From: JBHOQS01 sp042408875
Lineage (GTDB): Bacteria; Chloroflexota; UBA11872; JBHOQS01
Assembly: GCA_042408875.1 (NCBI GenBank)
Contig: JBHOQS010000025.1
Coordinates: 118,564 to 182,563, forward strand
Direction: 5' to 3'
DNA: 64,000 bases
Below are positions 53,299 through 61,957 of this stretch, piece by piece. The notes below the pieces were generated by a model. That model was not told where the DNA came from. It worked only from the letters and a program-made list of their open reading frames with translations, and did not search any database. Each line of letters begins with the position of its first letter. Position 1 is the stretch's first letter. The translations under genes and the position numbers were made by a program.

Positions 53299-53710
53299 GT
53301 GGGCTGTCAACGGATTTCTTGAACGGATTGCACGGATGCCCTGGGCAGTCGCAGGTGCCCTGCATCGTCTGGAGCCACGTGGCGGGATAAACTGTCAACA
53401 GATTTCTTGACAGATTACATGGATGCCCTGGGCAGTTTCAGGCATTTCGTATTGTCGGGGAACCACGCGGCTAGGGTGGCTGTCAACGGATTAAGGACAC
53501 AGATTGCACGGATAGTTCGCGGCTGCCCCATCTCGATCTTCGGCTGATGCACCTCTCGGCACGATCGTAACGCGGGACATGCAAGCAAGCTGTAGCTGCA
53601 CCATCCCGGTATTCGGCTGATGCACTGCTCATGGACCTCACGAATACGGCTATGCTCCTGTGCTCGCTATGAGCATCCGTGCAATCAGTGTCCTTAATCC
53701 GTTGACCGCG
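53299..53710. repeat. 88-bp repeats and a long inverted repeat
   Basis: Three degenerate units begin at CTGTCAA (53304, 53392, 53480), exactly 88 bp apart; the first two share GGATGCCCTGGGCAGT and the rest is recognisably related. The third starts an inverted repeat: 53483-53513 matches the inverse of 53675-53705 at 30 of 31 bases. CGGCTGATGCA also occurs twice between them. No gene is supported in the interval. Confidence 0.85.
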
Positions 53711-54511
53711 CTACTCCGCTGCCAGCGCGTTTTCCAGCCGCTGCTCCTGCCCCTCGAGGAAGCTCCGCAGGCGCTGGAGCACTGGCCGGGCCTCCGGCTG
53801 CGCCTGCCCCTCCAGGCGATCGAGCTCGCCCTGCATCGCACGCACCAGGGTGAGCGCCCGCGTGGCCGGCTGCGTTGCGCCTCTGGCGCGTAGCTCCAGC
53901 GCCTGGTCCACGATACGGTCGGTGGACCAGGCTAGACGTAGGGCCAGCACCTCGATAACGCGTCGCGGCGCCCCGGCCCGCACGGCACGGTCGAGCTCAC
54001 GGCCGCGCTGGAGGATCTGGGCGGCGTAGACGCCGAGGCGCGCTTCGCTACTGCGGGCGAGCTGGAGCTGAAGCCACTCGCGGGCGATCTTCACGCGGTA
54101 AAGCGGGCTATCCGGCAGGCTGCTCTCTGCAGCCTGCACCAGCCCGGCGCCGCCGGCTACCAGCAGGAGCATGACGACCAGCGCCACCACAGCCGCGCGC
54201 ATGAGCGAGACGCCAGCGACGGCTCCGGTGAAGCGCTCCAGCAGGCCGGGCCGGCGCGCCTGTCGCGCCTCTCGCACTGCTGCGAGCAGGCGCTGCTCCA
54301 GCCGGGCCTGGAAGTCGGGAGCAGGGTCGCGCCCCAGCCCGGCCAGCTCGAGAGAGAGCGGGGCCAGCCGGGCGAGCTCGGCGTGATACTCCGCTGGATA
54401 GCCGTCCAAGCAGCGCGCCAGGTCCTCCCCGCGCTGGAGGCGCTGGCAGCACTCCTCTAGCGCAGCGGCAAACCGGGCGTCGTCGGAGTCAGGGGAGACA
54501 ACCATGCTCAT
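53711..54511 (-). CDS. Membrane protein paired with the ECF sigma factor (DUF5667-like, putative anti-sigma)
   Basis: 266 residues. The N-terminal ~95 residues are cytoplasmic and helical with a Cys pair (ECCQRLQRGEDLARCL). A single membrane helix lies at ~104-128 (AAVVALVVMLLLVAGGAGLV). Outside, LPDSPLYRVKIAREWLQLQLA matches the start of DUF5667-like helical domains. Its start overlaps the sigma gene stop by four bases. This is a classic regulator-pair arrangement. Binding to the sigma factor is inferred, and it lacks a typical zinc anti-sigma H-x3-C-x2-C motif. Confidence 0.8.
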   Translation of the reverse strand: MSMVVSPDSDDARFAAALEECCQRLQRGEDLARCLDGYPAEYHAELARLAPLSLELAGLGRDPAPDFQARLEQRLLAAVREARQARRPGLLERFTGAVAGVSLMRAAVVALVVMLLLVAGGAGLVQAAESSLPDSPLYRVKIAREWLQLQLARSSEARLGVYAAQILQRGRELDRAVRAGAPRRVIEVLALRLAWSTDRIVDQALELRARGATQPATRALTLVRAMQGELDRLEGQAQPEARPVLQRLRSFLEGQEQRLENALAAE

Positions 54512-55083
54512 GAAGACCTCTCCACGTGTTCCGCCCTGGTCAGCAGGCGATGCAGGCTGGCCAGGGCACGGTGGTGAAGCTGGTTGATCGCATTGACGCT
54601 CTTTCCCAGAAGCGCTGCCGTACGCTGGTTATCATAGCCCAGGACATATTTGTACACGATGACCTCTCGCTGCTCCGGAGTGAGCAGATCGAGCGCCTGC
54701 TGCACTCCGGCCCGCGCCTCGCCGGCCTCGGCCAGGTGCTGCGGATCGGGGTCCGCCGCCTCGATGGCGCGGGCCTCGTCCAGCAGTACTGTAGGTCGCC
54801 GGTAGCGCTGCCGCAGATGATCGGCCAGCTTGTGGCGAGCGATCTGAAAGAGCCAGGCCAGCACGCCCGCCTCATCCTCCGCCCGCAGCCCGGCGATCCC
54901 TGCCAGCGCCGCTAGGAAGACCTCCTGAGTTAGCTCCTCGGCCTCTTCGATGTTATTCAGCCGGGCGGACAGGTACCGATACACCGGCCTCACTGTTGAC
55001 CGATAGAGCGCGCTCCAGGCATCCGGGTCGTGGTGCCTGGCCCGCCGAATCAGCGATGGAAGGTCGCCGGGACTCTCCTGCAC
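54508..55083 (-). CDS. ECF-type RNA polymerase sigma factor
   Basis: 191 residues. Region 2 spans ~20-90 (WSALYRSTVRPVYRYLSARL, EAEELTQEVFLAAL, AWLFQIARHKLADHLR). Region 4 spans ~125-180 (LDLLTPEQREVIVYKYVLGY, TAALLGKSVNAINQLHHRAL). No other sigma regions are present. It would redirect transcription, perhaps to itself and to the exported protein encoded divergently, in response to an envelope signal passed by the membrane partner. Confidence 0.93.
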   Translation of the reverse strand: MQESPGDLPSLIRRARHHDPDAWSALYRSTVRPVYRYLSARLNNIEEAEELTQEVFLAALAGIAGLRAEDEAGVLAWLFQIARHKLADHLRQRYRRPTVLLDEARAIEAADPDPQHLAEAGEARAGVQQALDLLTPEQREVIVYKYVLGYDNQRTAALLGKSVNAINQLHHRALASLHRLLTRAEHVERSS

Positions 55084-55254
55084 GCCCGCTCCTCACCCAC
55101 GAGAACTGTGCCACCAGTATAGTCGTCGCTCGGCTGAAAGATGTACGGCTTCCCGTTTGGTTCGCTCCAGATAGGACCAGGGATCAGATCCAATAGGACG
55201 AAAGTCCCTCTAGTTCGCCAGTACATTTCTCCCCTAACAAGCGACTACTTCATC

Positions 55255-55322
55255 GGAACGGGGATGAGGAAGCGGATGACTTCCGGAACGCAAACCCGTT
55301 CGAATACGGCGAATATGGAACG
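55255..55322 (+). promoter_or_regulatory. Three GGAACG boxes upstream of the exported protein
   Basis: GGAACG occurs at 55255, 55285 and 55317, about 30 and 32 bp apart. GGAAC is the usual -35 core of ECF promoters. No certain -10 partner was identified. Confidence 0.4.
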
Positions 55323-55344
55323 TGCTCAGGAGGGATGAAAAAAG

Positions 55345-55839
55345 ATGTTCGCTCGGATGTTCACAGAGAAGCTCACTCGACGGGTATACGCCCTGGCCGG
55401 TGCTGCGCTGCTGAGCTTGGCGGTGGTAGCTCCTGCTCTGGCATGGTCAGATGCTGCTGCCGGCGAGCCGGCCCTGTCTGGCGAGAGCCCGACCGGCTAT
55501 TTTATCTGGCACAACGAGAGCGGGATGCACCTGCGTACTCATGACACCGAGGAGGGCGGCCTGTACGTCGCCCGCCTGCGCACGGACGGCGTGTTCGAGG
55601 ACGTTGATGTGGTGCGGCTAGAGACCAGAGACGATGTAGCCGTACTGGATGGCGGCCACCTGCTGGTCTACCGTGTGCATACGTACAACTGGATCGATGG
55701 CGTGAACTTCCGCGTGCGCGGCGGCCGGTGGCTGCGCTTCGATCTCGAACGCAATGGAGAGCAGATCAGCACCGACAGCATTTACCTGGGAGCCGAGGGC
55801 ACGCATCCTCCCACCAACCCGTTTGTGATCTTCCGGTAG
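55345..55839 (+). CDS. Small secreted protein of unknown function
   Basis: 164 residues. Sec signal peptide at 1-33: positive start (TEKLTRRVYAL), hydrophobic LAGAALLSLAVVAPALA and an ALA-type cleavage site before WSD. The mature part (IWHNESGMHLRTHD, GGHLLVYRVHTYNWIDGVNF) looks like a single beta-rich domain; no family is recognised. It faces away from the sigma gene and is followed by a strong terminator. It may be a target of that sigma factor. AGGAGGG precedes the start by ten bases. Confidence 0.75.
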   Translation: MFARMFTEKLTRRVYALAGAALLSLAVVAPALAWSDAAAGEPALSGESPTGYFIWHNESGMHLRTHDTEEGGLYVARLRTDGVFEDVDVVRLETRDDVAVLDGGHLLVYRVHTYNWIDGVNFRVRGGRWLRFDLERNGEQISTDSIYLGAEGTHPPTNPFVIFR

Positions 55840-55857
55840 CTTTAATCGATATCAGCG

Positions 55858-55895
55858 CAGCGGCTGGGAGCGTACTGCTCCCAGCCGCTGTTTTT
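55858..55895 (+). terminator. Strong intrinsic terminator
   Basis: CAGCGGCTGGGAG (55858-55870) and CTCCCAGCCGCTG (55878-55890) pair perfectly over 13 bp with a 7-base loop, followed by five Ts. It ends the transcript of the exported protein. Confidence 0.92.
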
Positions 55896-56162
55896 GCAGA
55901 GCCAGTCGTGCTACCCAGGGCACGGGCTCAGAGGTATCGACGGGCATGAGGGGATGCTAGACGGCTGATCTACACATCCATGAAGCGCCAGCAGTAGGCG
56001 GCCACTGGGCCAAGTGGCGCAGCCAGACGCTCTGCATCAACCCCGGCCGGGGAGATATGCTGCATGCAGTTATGTCACCTTCATACTGTCGCACAGCGTC
56101 TAGCATACGGTCTACGGACTGCTGCTCGGATAGCCCGCGTGGTATGTGCTAGGGTAGGGTGC
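55896..56162. other. Intergenic region
   Basis: About 270 bases without a supportable gene or repeat on either strand. Composition is like the neighbouring genes. Confidence 0.4.
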
Positions 56163-56438
56163 TCACCGGGCGCCCGGATCGATGCCATGGGAGCGCAGCA
56201 GGGCACGCAGACGTGCGTTCTCGTTGCGCAGGCGCTTGAGCTCATCGGTCATCGGGTGCGGCCGTTCGGTCTCATGGCCCAGGTAGCGCCGTACCAGGCT
56301 GGTGAACAGCTTCCCGTGGCTATCCGGCTTCCCCAGGTATTTCTGCTCCAGCGAGCTCTTGCTCTTGCCCGCACGCCACTCGTCGTACATACGCTGGAGT
56401 GTGGGCAGGTCGATCCGGTAGTCTTCCAGCTCTGCCAT
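56163..56438 (-). CDS. Small protein with C-terminal coiled coil, unknown function
   Basis: 91 residues. ATG preceded by GGAGGAG. The N-terminal half (LPTLQRMYDEWRAGKSKSSL) looks like a helix-turn-helix-type or adaptor helix pair, and DELKRLRNENARLRALLRSH near the end is a short coiled coil. It resembles small DNA-associated proteins but no family is certain. Confidence 0.6.
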   Translation of the reverse strand: MAELEDYRIDLPTLQRMYDEWRAGKSKSSLEQKYLGKPDSHGKLFTSLVRRYLGHETERPHPMTDELKRLRNENARLRALLRSHGIDPGAR

Positions 56439-56466
56439 GTGTACTCCTCCATGTATGAGCTATGTG

Positions 56467-56563
56467 TATGTGAGTCCTTAATGTGTGTCCTTAATGTGTG
56501 TCCTTAATGTGAGTCCTAAATATGAGTCCTAATGAGTACGAGTGAGTACGAGTGAGTGCGAGA
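56467..56563 (+). repeat. Tandem repeats of 13 and 10 bp
   Basis: About five copies of ATGTGNGTCCTTA, decaying to the right, then GAGTACGAGT and variants three times. It lies upstream of the small coiled-coil gene and may include its promoter. Confidence 0.8.
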
Positions 56564-56623
56564 TGGAGGTAATACTTGCCAGCACTCCTCTACCTGCTCG
56601 CGCGATCCGCTTAGCTACCATGC

Positions 56624-56665
56624 ACTGATCACGGATCACTGATCACTGATCACTGATCACTGATC
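56624..56665 (+). repeat. Six tandem copies of a heptamer
   Basis: ACTGATC is repeated six times (second copy ACGGATC). The rest of 56564-56835 shows no gene; a GCCGCGC-rich hairpin-like stretch lies around 56755-56790. Confidence 0.9.
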
Positions 56666-56835
56666 TTTCCGTGGGCTGCTCCCGAGCGCGACGCGCGCCG
56701 CTTGCATGGGGCGCGCTGCCATGCTACGCTTCCGTCCAGCCATGAGTGCAAACCCTTTGCCGCGCACCTGAACGTTTGGCGCGGCATCTTGCACAGGAGC
56801 CTTATGGTGTGGTCGGACGATGGAGGGACACAGCT

Positions 56836-57780
56836 ATGGAGCGCCCGCGCACGCCGCCTGAGACGTATGGCACTAGCGTGACCAAGCCGCCTGACTTTGA
56901 CGCCTTCTGGCAAGAGGTCTGGGATGAAGCCTCACGTATCCCGCTGGAGCCCAGGGTCGAGCCGGTGCCGCTACGTTCGAACGAGCTGGTGGCGACCTAC
57001 GAGGGCAGCTACACCAGCCTGGATCGCGTGCGCATCGCCACATGGTATTGCGTGCCTAGGCGGCCCGGTCCGCACCCGGCGGTAATCTATCTGCCGGGGT
57101 ATATCAGCGAGCCGCCGCTCCAGAAAGGCCGTGAGTGGGCAGCGCGCGGCTACGCCTGCTGCGTCGTGGCTGTACGGGGCAAATTGCGCTCAAACGCCCA
57201 GTTCAACCCCGGCTATCCCGGCCTGCTCACCCATAACATCGTTGACCGCTACACGTACGCGTATCGCGGCCTGTACATCGATGCGTGCCGGGCCGTGGAC
57301 TTCCTGCTCAGCCGGCCGGAGGTGGACCCCGAGCGCATCGCGGTGACCGGGTCGAGCCAGGGCGGCGGGCTCTCCATCGTGGTGGCGTCTATGCGCCGGG
57401 AGATCAAGGCCGCCTGTCCCGGCGCGCCCTATCTCTGTGGCATCCGCGACGCAATCCAGCTTACACATACCTATCCCTACGAAGAGATCAATGACTACCT
57501 GCGGCTCTATCCCGAACGGCGCGAGCAGGTGCTCGCCACAGTTGACTACTTCGACGGCATCAACCTAGCGCCGCGTATCACCTGCCCGACGCTGGTGAAC
57601 ATCGGCGGCAAGGACACGACCTGCCCGCCGGAGACCGGCTATGCCGTTTTCAACGCTATCGGCGCCTCGATCAAAGAGCTTAAAGTCTACCCCGAGGAAG
57701 GGCACAGCGCCGGTGCTGCCCAGCACGAGCCGCTGATCATCGAGTGGATCGCCCGCTACACCGGCGGTCCGCGAGGTTGA
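56836..57780 (+). CDS. Acetyl xylan esterase family protein (CE7, AXE1)
   Basis: 314 residues, start after GATGGAGGG. Alpha/beta hydrolase with lid typical of CE7: YIS/YLPGYISEPP oxyanion loop, RGKLRSN, nucleophile Ser174 in TGSSQGGG, Asp260 in GGKDTTCPPE and His290 in EEGHSAG. CE7 enzymes remove acetyl groups from short xylo-oligosaccharides and cephalosporin C in the cytoplasm. All three catalytic residues are present. A related, apparently inactive copy follows directly. Confidence 0.9.
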   Translation: MERPRTPPETYGTSVTKPPDFDAFWQEVWDEASRIPLEPRVEPVPLRSNELVATYEGSYTSLDRVRIATWYCVPRRPGPHPAVIYLPGYISEPPLQKGREWAARGYACCVVAVRGKLRSNAQFNPGYPGLLTHNIVDRYTYAYRGLYIDACRAVDFLLSRPEVDPERIAVTGSSQGGGLSIVVASMRREIKAACPGAPYLCGIRDAIQLTHTYPYEEINDYLRLYPERREQVLATVDYFDGINLAPRITCPTLVNIGGKDTTCPPETGYAVFNAIGASIKELKVYPEEGHSAGAAQHEPLIIEWIARYTGGPRG

Positions 57781-57823
57781 GGGCAATGTGCCACGAACCA
57801 AGGATGCCAGGAGAGTGACCGCC

Positions 57824-58618
57824 ATGCAGAAACCTGCCGATTTCGACGCCTACTGGGAGCACACGATGCAGGAGCTGGATCGCCTGCCGGTAGCGGCTGA
57901 GCTCGAGCTCAATCAGCTGCGCTCTTCGCCTGAGGTGACGATCTATAACGTGCGCTTTACCAGCATCGGGCCGTATCGCCTGTTCGCCTACTATGCGGTG
58001 CCGGCCGGTCAGGGGCCGTTTCCGGTGCGCGTGCAGATCGGCGGCTACCAGTCGGTGGTGACCGTGCCGGCCGGCAGCCCCACCGGACATTGGGATGGCG
58101 GGAACACGGCGCGACTGGCCCTGTGTTACCGCGGCCAGCGGCACAGCGATAAACCATACGCAGCTGCCTTCCCCGGCATGCTCACCGATGGCATCGAAGA
58201 CCCCCAGGAGTACGTCTGGCGTGGTGTGGTGGCCGACTGCTGTCGCGCCGTGGATTTCGTCTGCTCACGGCCCGAGATCGATGTCTCTCAGATAACACTT
58301 ACCGGCAATGACTTGGCTCTGATGGCTGCCGCCTTTCGCAGCGACCGGCTGACCGGCGTGTCGGCCGCGCCGGCGCTGTTCTACCGGCTGGAGGAGGCGC
58401 TCCCGCGGGCTACAGCCTATCCTTTGGAGGAGTTCAATGATTACCTGCGCCTGTACCCGGAACGGCGGGAGCGGGTGTTCAAGACGCTCGCCTACTTCGA
58501 GCCGCTGTACTTCGCGCCGCGGGTGCGCTGCCCAGTGCGCCTGAGTGGCGACCCGGCCTGGCTGGAGCCCCTGCGCCGGGCACTTCCCGCCGGTTCAGGG
58601 GCCTGGCGAGGGCTGTAG
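57824..58618 (+). CDS. CE7-like esterase paralogue, catalytically degenerate and short
   Basis: 264 residues, homologous to the gene just upstream: KPADFDAYWEHT, YAVPAGQGPFPVRVQIGGYQ, WRGVVADCCRAVDFVCSRPE and FNDYLRLYPERRERVFKTLAYF all match. The nucleophile motif has become TGNDLALM, so the Ser is Asp163. The protein ends soon after CPVRLSGD and the part with the catalytic His is missing. It is therefore either a decaying duplicate or a non-catalytic partner. Start at 57824 follows AGGAGAG; a GTG at 57788 is possible. Confidence 0.85.
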   Translation: MQKPADFDAYWEHTMQELDRLPVAAELELNQLRSSPEVTIYNVRFTSIGPYRLFAYYAVPAGQGPFPVRVQIGGYQSVVTVPAGSPTGHWDGGNTARLALCYRGQRHSDKPYAAAFPGMLTDGIEDPQEYVWRGVVADCCRAVDFVCSRPEIDVSQITLTGNDLALMAAAFRSDRLTGVSAAPALFYRLEEALPRATAYPLEEFNDYLRLYPERRERVFKTLAYFEPLYFAPRVRCPVRLSGDPAWLEPLRRALPAGSGAWRGL

Positions 58619-58784
58619 AGCGTGGAGTATGGAGATCGAGTGCCGCACGGCGCTCTTCGCCCTGAGAGGCCACTCGCTCTCACCCCTAATACATGCTATC
58701 GTATAACGATCCAGGAACTCCCGGCAACGTACAGGCTACAGGGCGTTACTTCTCGAACAGATGTAATCTCAGAAGCGCGAGATC

Positions 58785-61781
58785 TCATGCGGCCAGTTTG
58801 GCCCGCAGGTACTGTCCGGTATACGAGCGCGGGTTCGCTGCAACCTCTTCTGGCGTGCCCTCAGCAACGATGAAACCGCCATTCTCACCACCTTCAGGCC
58901 CGAGATCGATGATCCAGTCGGCACACTTGATCACGTCCAGGTTGTGCTCGATCACGACGACGGTGTTACCTGCATCGACCAGCCGCTGGAGCACCTGGAG
59001 CAGCTTCTCCACATCGGCGAAGTGCAGGCCCGTGGTCGGCTCGTCCAGCAGGTAGAGCGTGCGCCCAGTGGCGCGCCGCGCTAGTTCGGCGGCCAGCTTC
59101 ACCCGCTGCGCCTCACCGCCGGAGAGCGTCGTGGCCGGCTGGCCCAGCCGTAGGTAGCCCAGGCCGACGTCATAGAGCGTCTCCAGCCGGTGCTTCACCG
59201 CCGGGATCGCGTCGAAGAAGACGAGCGCCGCCTCGACAGTCATATCCAGCACTTCTGCAATGTTCTTGCCCTTGTACGTGATCTCCAGCGCTTCGCGGGT
59301 ATAGCGCCTGCCCTTGCAGACGTCGCAGGTGACGTAGACGTCGGGCAAGAACTGCATCTCGATCTGGAGCACGCCTGCCCCGCCGCACGCCTCACAGCGG
59401 CCACCCTTCACGTTGAAGGAGAAGCGCGAGGGCTGGTAGCCGCGGATGCGCGCCTCGGGCACGCTGGCGAAGAGCTGGCGGATCGGCCCAAAGATGCCGC
59501 AGTAGGTGGCCGGGTTGGAGCGTGGCGTGCGGCCAATGGGGCTCTGGTCCACGTCAACGACCTTGTCGATGTGCTCCAGCCCGCGGAGAGCGTCATGTGC
59601 GCCCGGCCGGGTCTTCGCTCCATAGAAGTGCTGGGCCAGGCGCGCGTAGAGGATGTCTCGCACCAGCGTGGACTTGCCTGAACCCGACACGCCAGTCACG
59701 ACGACGAAGCAGCCCAGCGGGATGCGCACGGTGATGTCTTTCAGATTATGCTCGCGGGCGCCTTCGATGATCAGGAAATGGCCGTTCCCGCGCCGGCGCT
59801 GTGCCGGAATGGGAATACGACGAACGCCGGAGAGATATTGTCCGGTGAGCGAGGCCTCGTGCCGGAGGATGTCATCCAGTGTGCCCTGAACCACGATCCG
59901 CCCACCGTGCTCGCCGGGGCCCGGGCCAATATCCACGATGTGGTCGGCGGCGCGGAGGGTCTCTTCGTCGTGCTCGACCACGATGACTGTGTTGCCCAGG
60001 TCGCGCAGGCGCAGCAGCGTCTCGATGAGCCGCCGGTTATCGCGCTGGTGCAGACCGATCGACGGCTCATCCAGCACATAGAGCACGCCAGCAAGCCCCG
60101 AACCGATCTGCGTGGCCAGGCGGATCCGCTGCGCCTCGCCACCGGAGAGGGTCGCCGCCGAGCGGTCGAGGGTAAGATACGGCAGGCCCACGTCAAGCAG
60201 GAAGCCCAGCCGGGCGTCGATCTCCTGGAGTGCTCGCGCGGCGATGGCCCGCTCTCGCTCAGTCAATTCTAGGCCGGTTAGGAAGCGGCGCACCTCAGCA
60301 ATGGACAGCGCTGCCACTTCAGCGATCGAGCGTCCTCCAAGCTTGACTGCCAGCGCCTCTCGTCTGAGCCGCGTCCCCCGACAGGCCGGACACGGCCGGG
60401 TGACCAGGTAGCGCTCGAGCTCAGCACGCACCTCCTCAGAGGTGGTCTCGCGGTACTCCCGCTCGATGGCGCGCAGCACCCCCTCAAAGCGCACGTCGTA
60501 CTCATCGATCCGTCCGCCACGGGTGACGTGGCGTACGCGCACTGTCTCGCCGCCAGTGCCATACAGCAGCTTCACCCGCTGCTCGTGGGTCAGCGCAGCG
60601 ATGGGTGTCGTGACGGAAAAACCATATCGGCGCGCCACCGCCTCCAGTAGTTCCCAGCGCCATCCCAGCGCCGGGGCAACGGCAGCGCTGCGCTCCGACG
60701 AGCCATCCGGCGCAGGCGTTTCGGTGGCCTCGCCCTCGCCTGCAGCGTCTTCTTCGGCATCAGACGTGTGCTGCATAGCCCGGCCGTCTCCCATCAGTAG
60801 CTCCCACGGTGCGATGGCGCCCTCGGCCAGCGAGCGGTTTGGATCGGGGATCACCAGCTCCTCAGCGGCCTCCAGCGTTATCCCCAGGCCGTCGCATGCC
60901 GGACAGGCGCCCTGCGGGCTGTTGAACGAGAAGAGGGCCGGCTCGATCTCGCCCAGGCTGGCCCCGCACGACAGGCAGACGAAGCGCTCGGTGAACCGCC
61001 GCACCAATGCGCCATCTTCCCGCTCCCAGTCGGGGAGGTCCGGCGGTCGTTCGCCCTCACGCGGCACAATCTCGATCTGTACGATGCCGCCGCCCATCGC
61101 TAGCGCTGTCTCGATCGAGTCCGGCAGGCGGTTACCCAGATCCGGGCGTACCACCAGGCGATCGACCACAAGGTCGATCGTGTGTGGCTGGTCTGCGTCG
61201 AGCCAGATGTCGTCGGAGAGCTCATGCTGGACGCCGTCGATACGGACGCGCACGAAGCCGGCGCGGCGCATGCGCTCGAGCAGGGCGCGGAACTCGCCCT
61301 TCTGGCCGCGCACGAGCGGCGCCAGGATCAGGATGCGCATCCCTTCGGGGAGCGCCAGCACCGCATCGGCGATCTGCTGCACTGTGTGCCGCTCGATCTG
61401 GCGCCCGCAGTCCGGGCAGAAGGGCTTGCCGATGCGGGCGTACAGCAGCCGGAGGTAGTCGTAGATCTCGGTGACGGTGCCCACAGTCGAGCGGGGATTG
61501 CGCCCGGCGCCCTTCTGGTCCACAGCGATCGCCGGTGAGAGCCCCTCGATGTCGTCCACCTCCGGCCGCATGAGCTGCCCCAGGAACTGGCGCGCGTAGG
61601 CTGAGAGCGACTCGACGTAGCGCCGCCGGCCCTCGGCATAGATGGTGTCGAACGCCAGGCTGGACTTGCCCGAGCCGGAGACGCCGGTGAACACGACAAG
61701 CCGGTCCCGCGGGATCTCTAGGGTGATGTTCTTGAGGTTGTGGACGCGTGCGCCGCGTACGATGAGACGATCAGGTGGCAC
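58785..61781 (-). CDS. uvrA: Excinuclease ABC subunit A
   Basis: 998 residues, nucleotide excision repair damage sensor. Two ABC ATPase halves: Walker A GVSGSGKSSLAFDT (~32-45) and GVSGSGKSTLVRDI (second half), signatures TLSGGEAQRIRLA and TLSGGEAQRVKLA. Zinc fingers: CPDCGRQIE, the CxxC pair in CLSCGASLG with CPACDGLG, and CEACGGAG with CDVCKGRRY. It is longer than the usual ~940 because of an acidic insert at ~345-380. GTG start. No clear LexA box was seen upstream. Confidence 0.96.
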   Translation of the reverse strand: MPPDRLIVRGARVHNLKNITLEIPRDRLVVFTGVSGSGKSSLAFDTIYAEGRRRYVESLSAYARQFLGQLMRPEVDDIEGLSPAIAVDQKGAGRNPRSTVGTVTEIYDYLRLLYARIGKPFCPDCGRQIERHTVQQIADAVLALPEGMRILILAPLVRGQKGEFRALLERMRRAGFVRVRIDGVQHELSDDIWLDADQPHTIDLVVDRLVVRPDLGNRLPDSIETALAMGGGIVQIEIVPREGERPPDLPDWEREDGALVRRFTERFVCLSCGASLGEIEPALFSFNSPQGACPACDGLGITLEAAEELVIPDPNRSLAEGAIAPWELLMGDGRAMQHTSDAEEDAAGEGEATETPAPDGSSERSAAVAPALGWRWELLEAVARRYGFSVTTPIAALTHEQRVKLLYGTGGETVRVRHVTRGGRIDEYDVRFEGVLRAIEREYRETTSEEVRAELERYLVTRPCPACRGTRLRREALAVKLGGRSIAEVAALSIAEVRRFLTGLELTERERAIAARALQEIDARLGFLLDVGLPYLTLDRSAATLSGGEAQRIRLATQIGSGLAGVLYVLDEPSIGLHQRDNRRLIETLLRLRDLGNTVIVVEHDEETLRAADHIVDIGPGPGEHGGRIVVQGTLDDILRHEASLTGQYLSGVRRIPIPAQRRRGNGHFLIIEGAREHNLKDITVRIPLGCFVVVTGVSGSGKSTLVRDILYARLAQHFYGAKTRPGAHDALRGLEHIDKVVDVDQSPIGRTPRSNPATYCGIFGPIRQLFASVPEARIRGYQPSRFSFNVKGGRCEACGGAGVLQIEMQFLPDVYVTCDVCKGRRYTREALEITYKGKNIAEVLDMTVEAALVFFDAIPAVKHRLETLYDVGLGYLRLGQPATTLSGGEAQRVKLAAELARRATGRTLYLLDEPTTGLHFADVEKLLQVLQRLVDAGNTVVVIEHNLDVIKCADWIIDLGPEGGENGGFIVAEGTPEEVAANPRSYTGQYLRAKLAA

Positions 61782-61957
61782 GGGTTAATTGTAGCGCGCC
61801 GGCCACAGCGGCAGCCGAGGAAGAGCGACCGCCCTCTCGGCTCATGCTACAATGCGCAGCGACGCTGGCGTTGGTCGCTTCCCCACCCTACTCAGGAAGC
61901 AAGGCAGTGAACCAGGGCAACAAGATGAGATGAGAATGAGAAAGGAGCGACCGGCTC

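Noticed and set aside
53299..53710. CRISPR array
   Set aside because: The repeats are 88 bp apart but degenerate over their whole length with no unique spacers between short identical repeats.
56624..56665. Origin iterons
   Set aside because: The heptamer repeats touch each other directly and no replication gene or DnaA boxes are near; they are simple tandem repeats.
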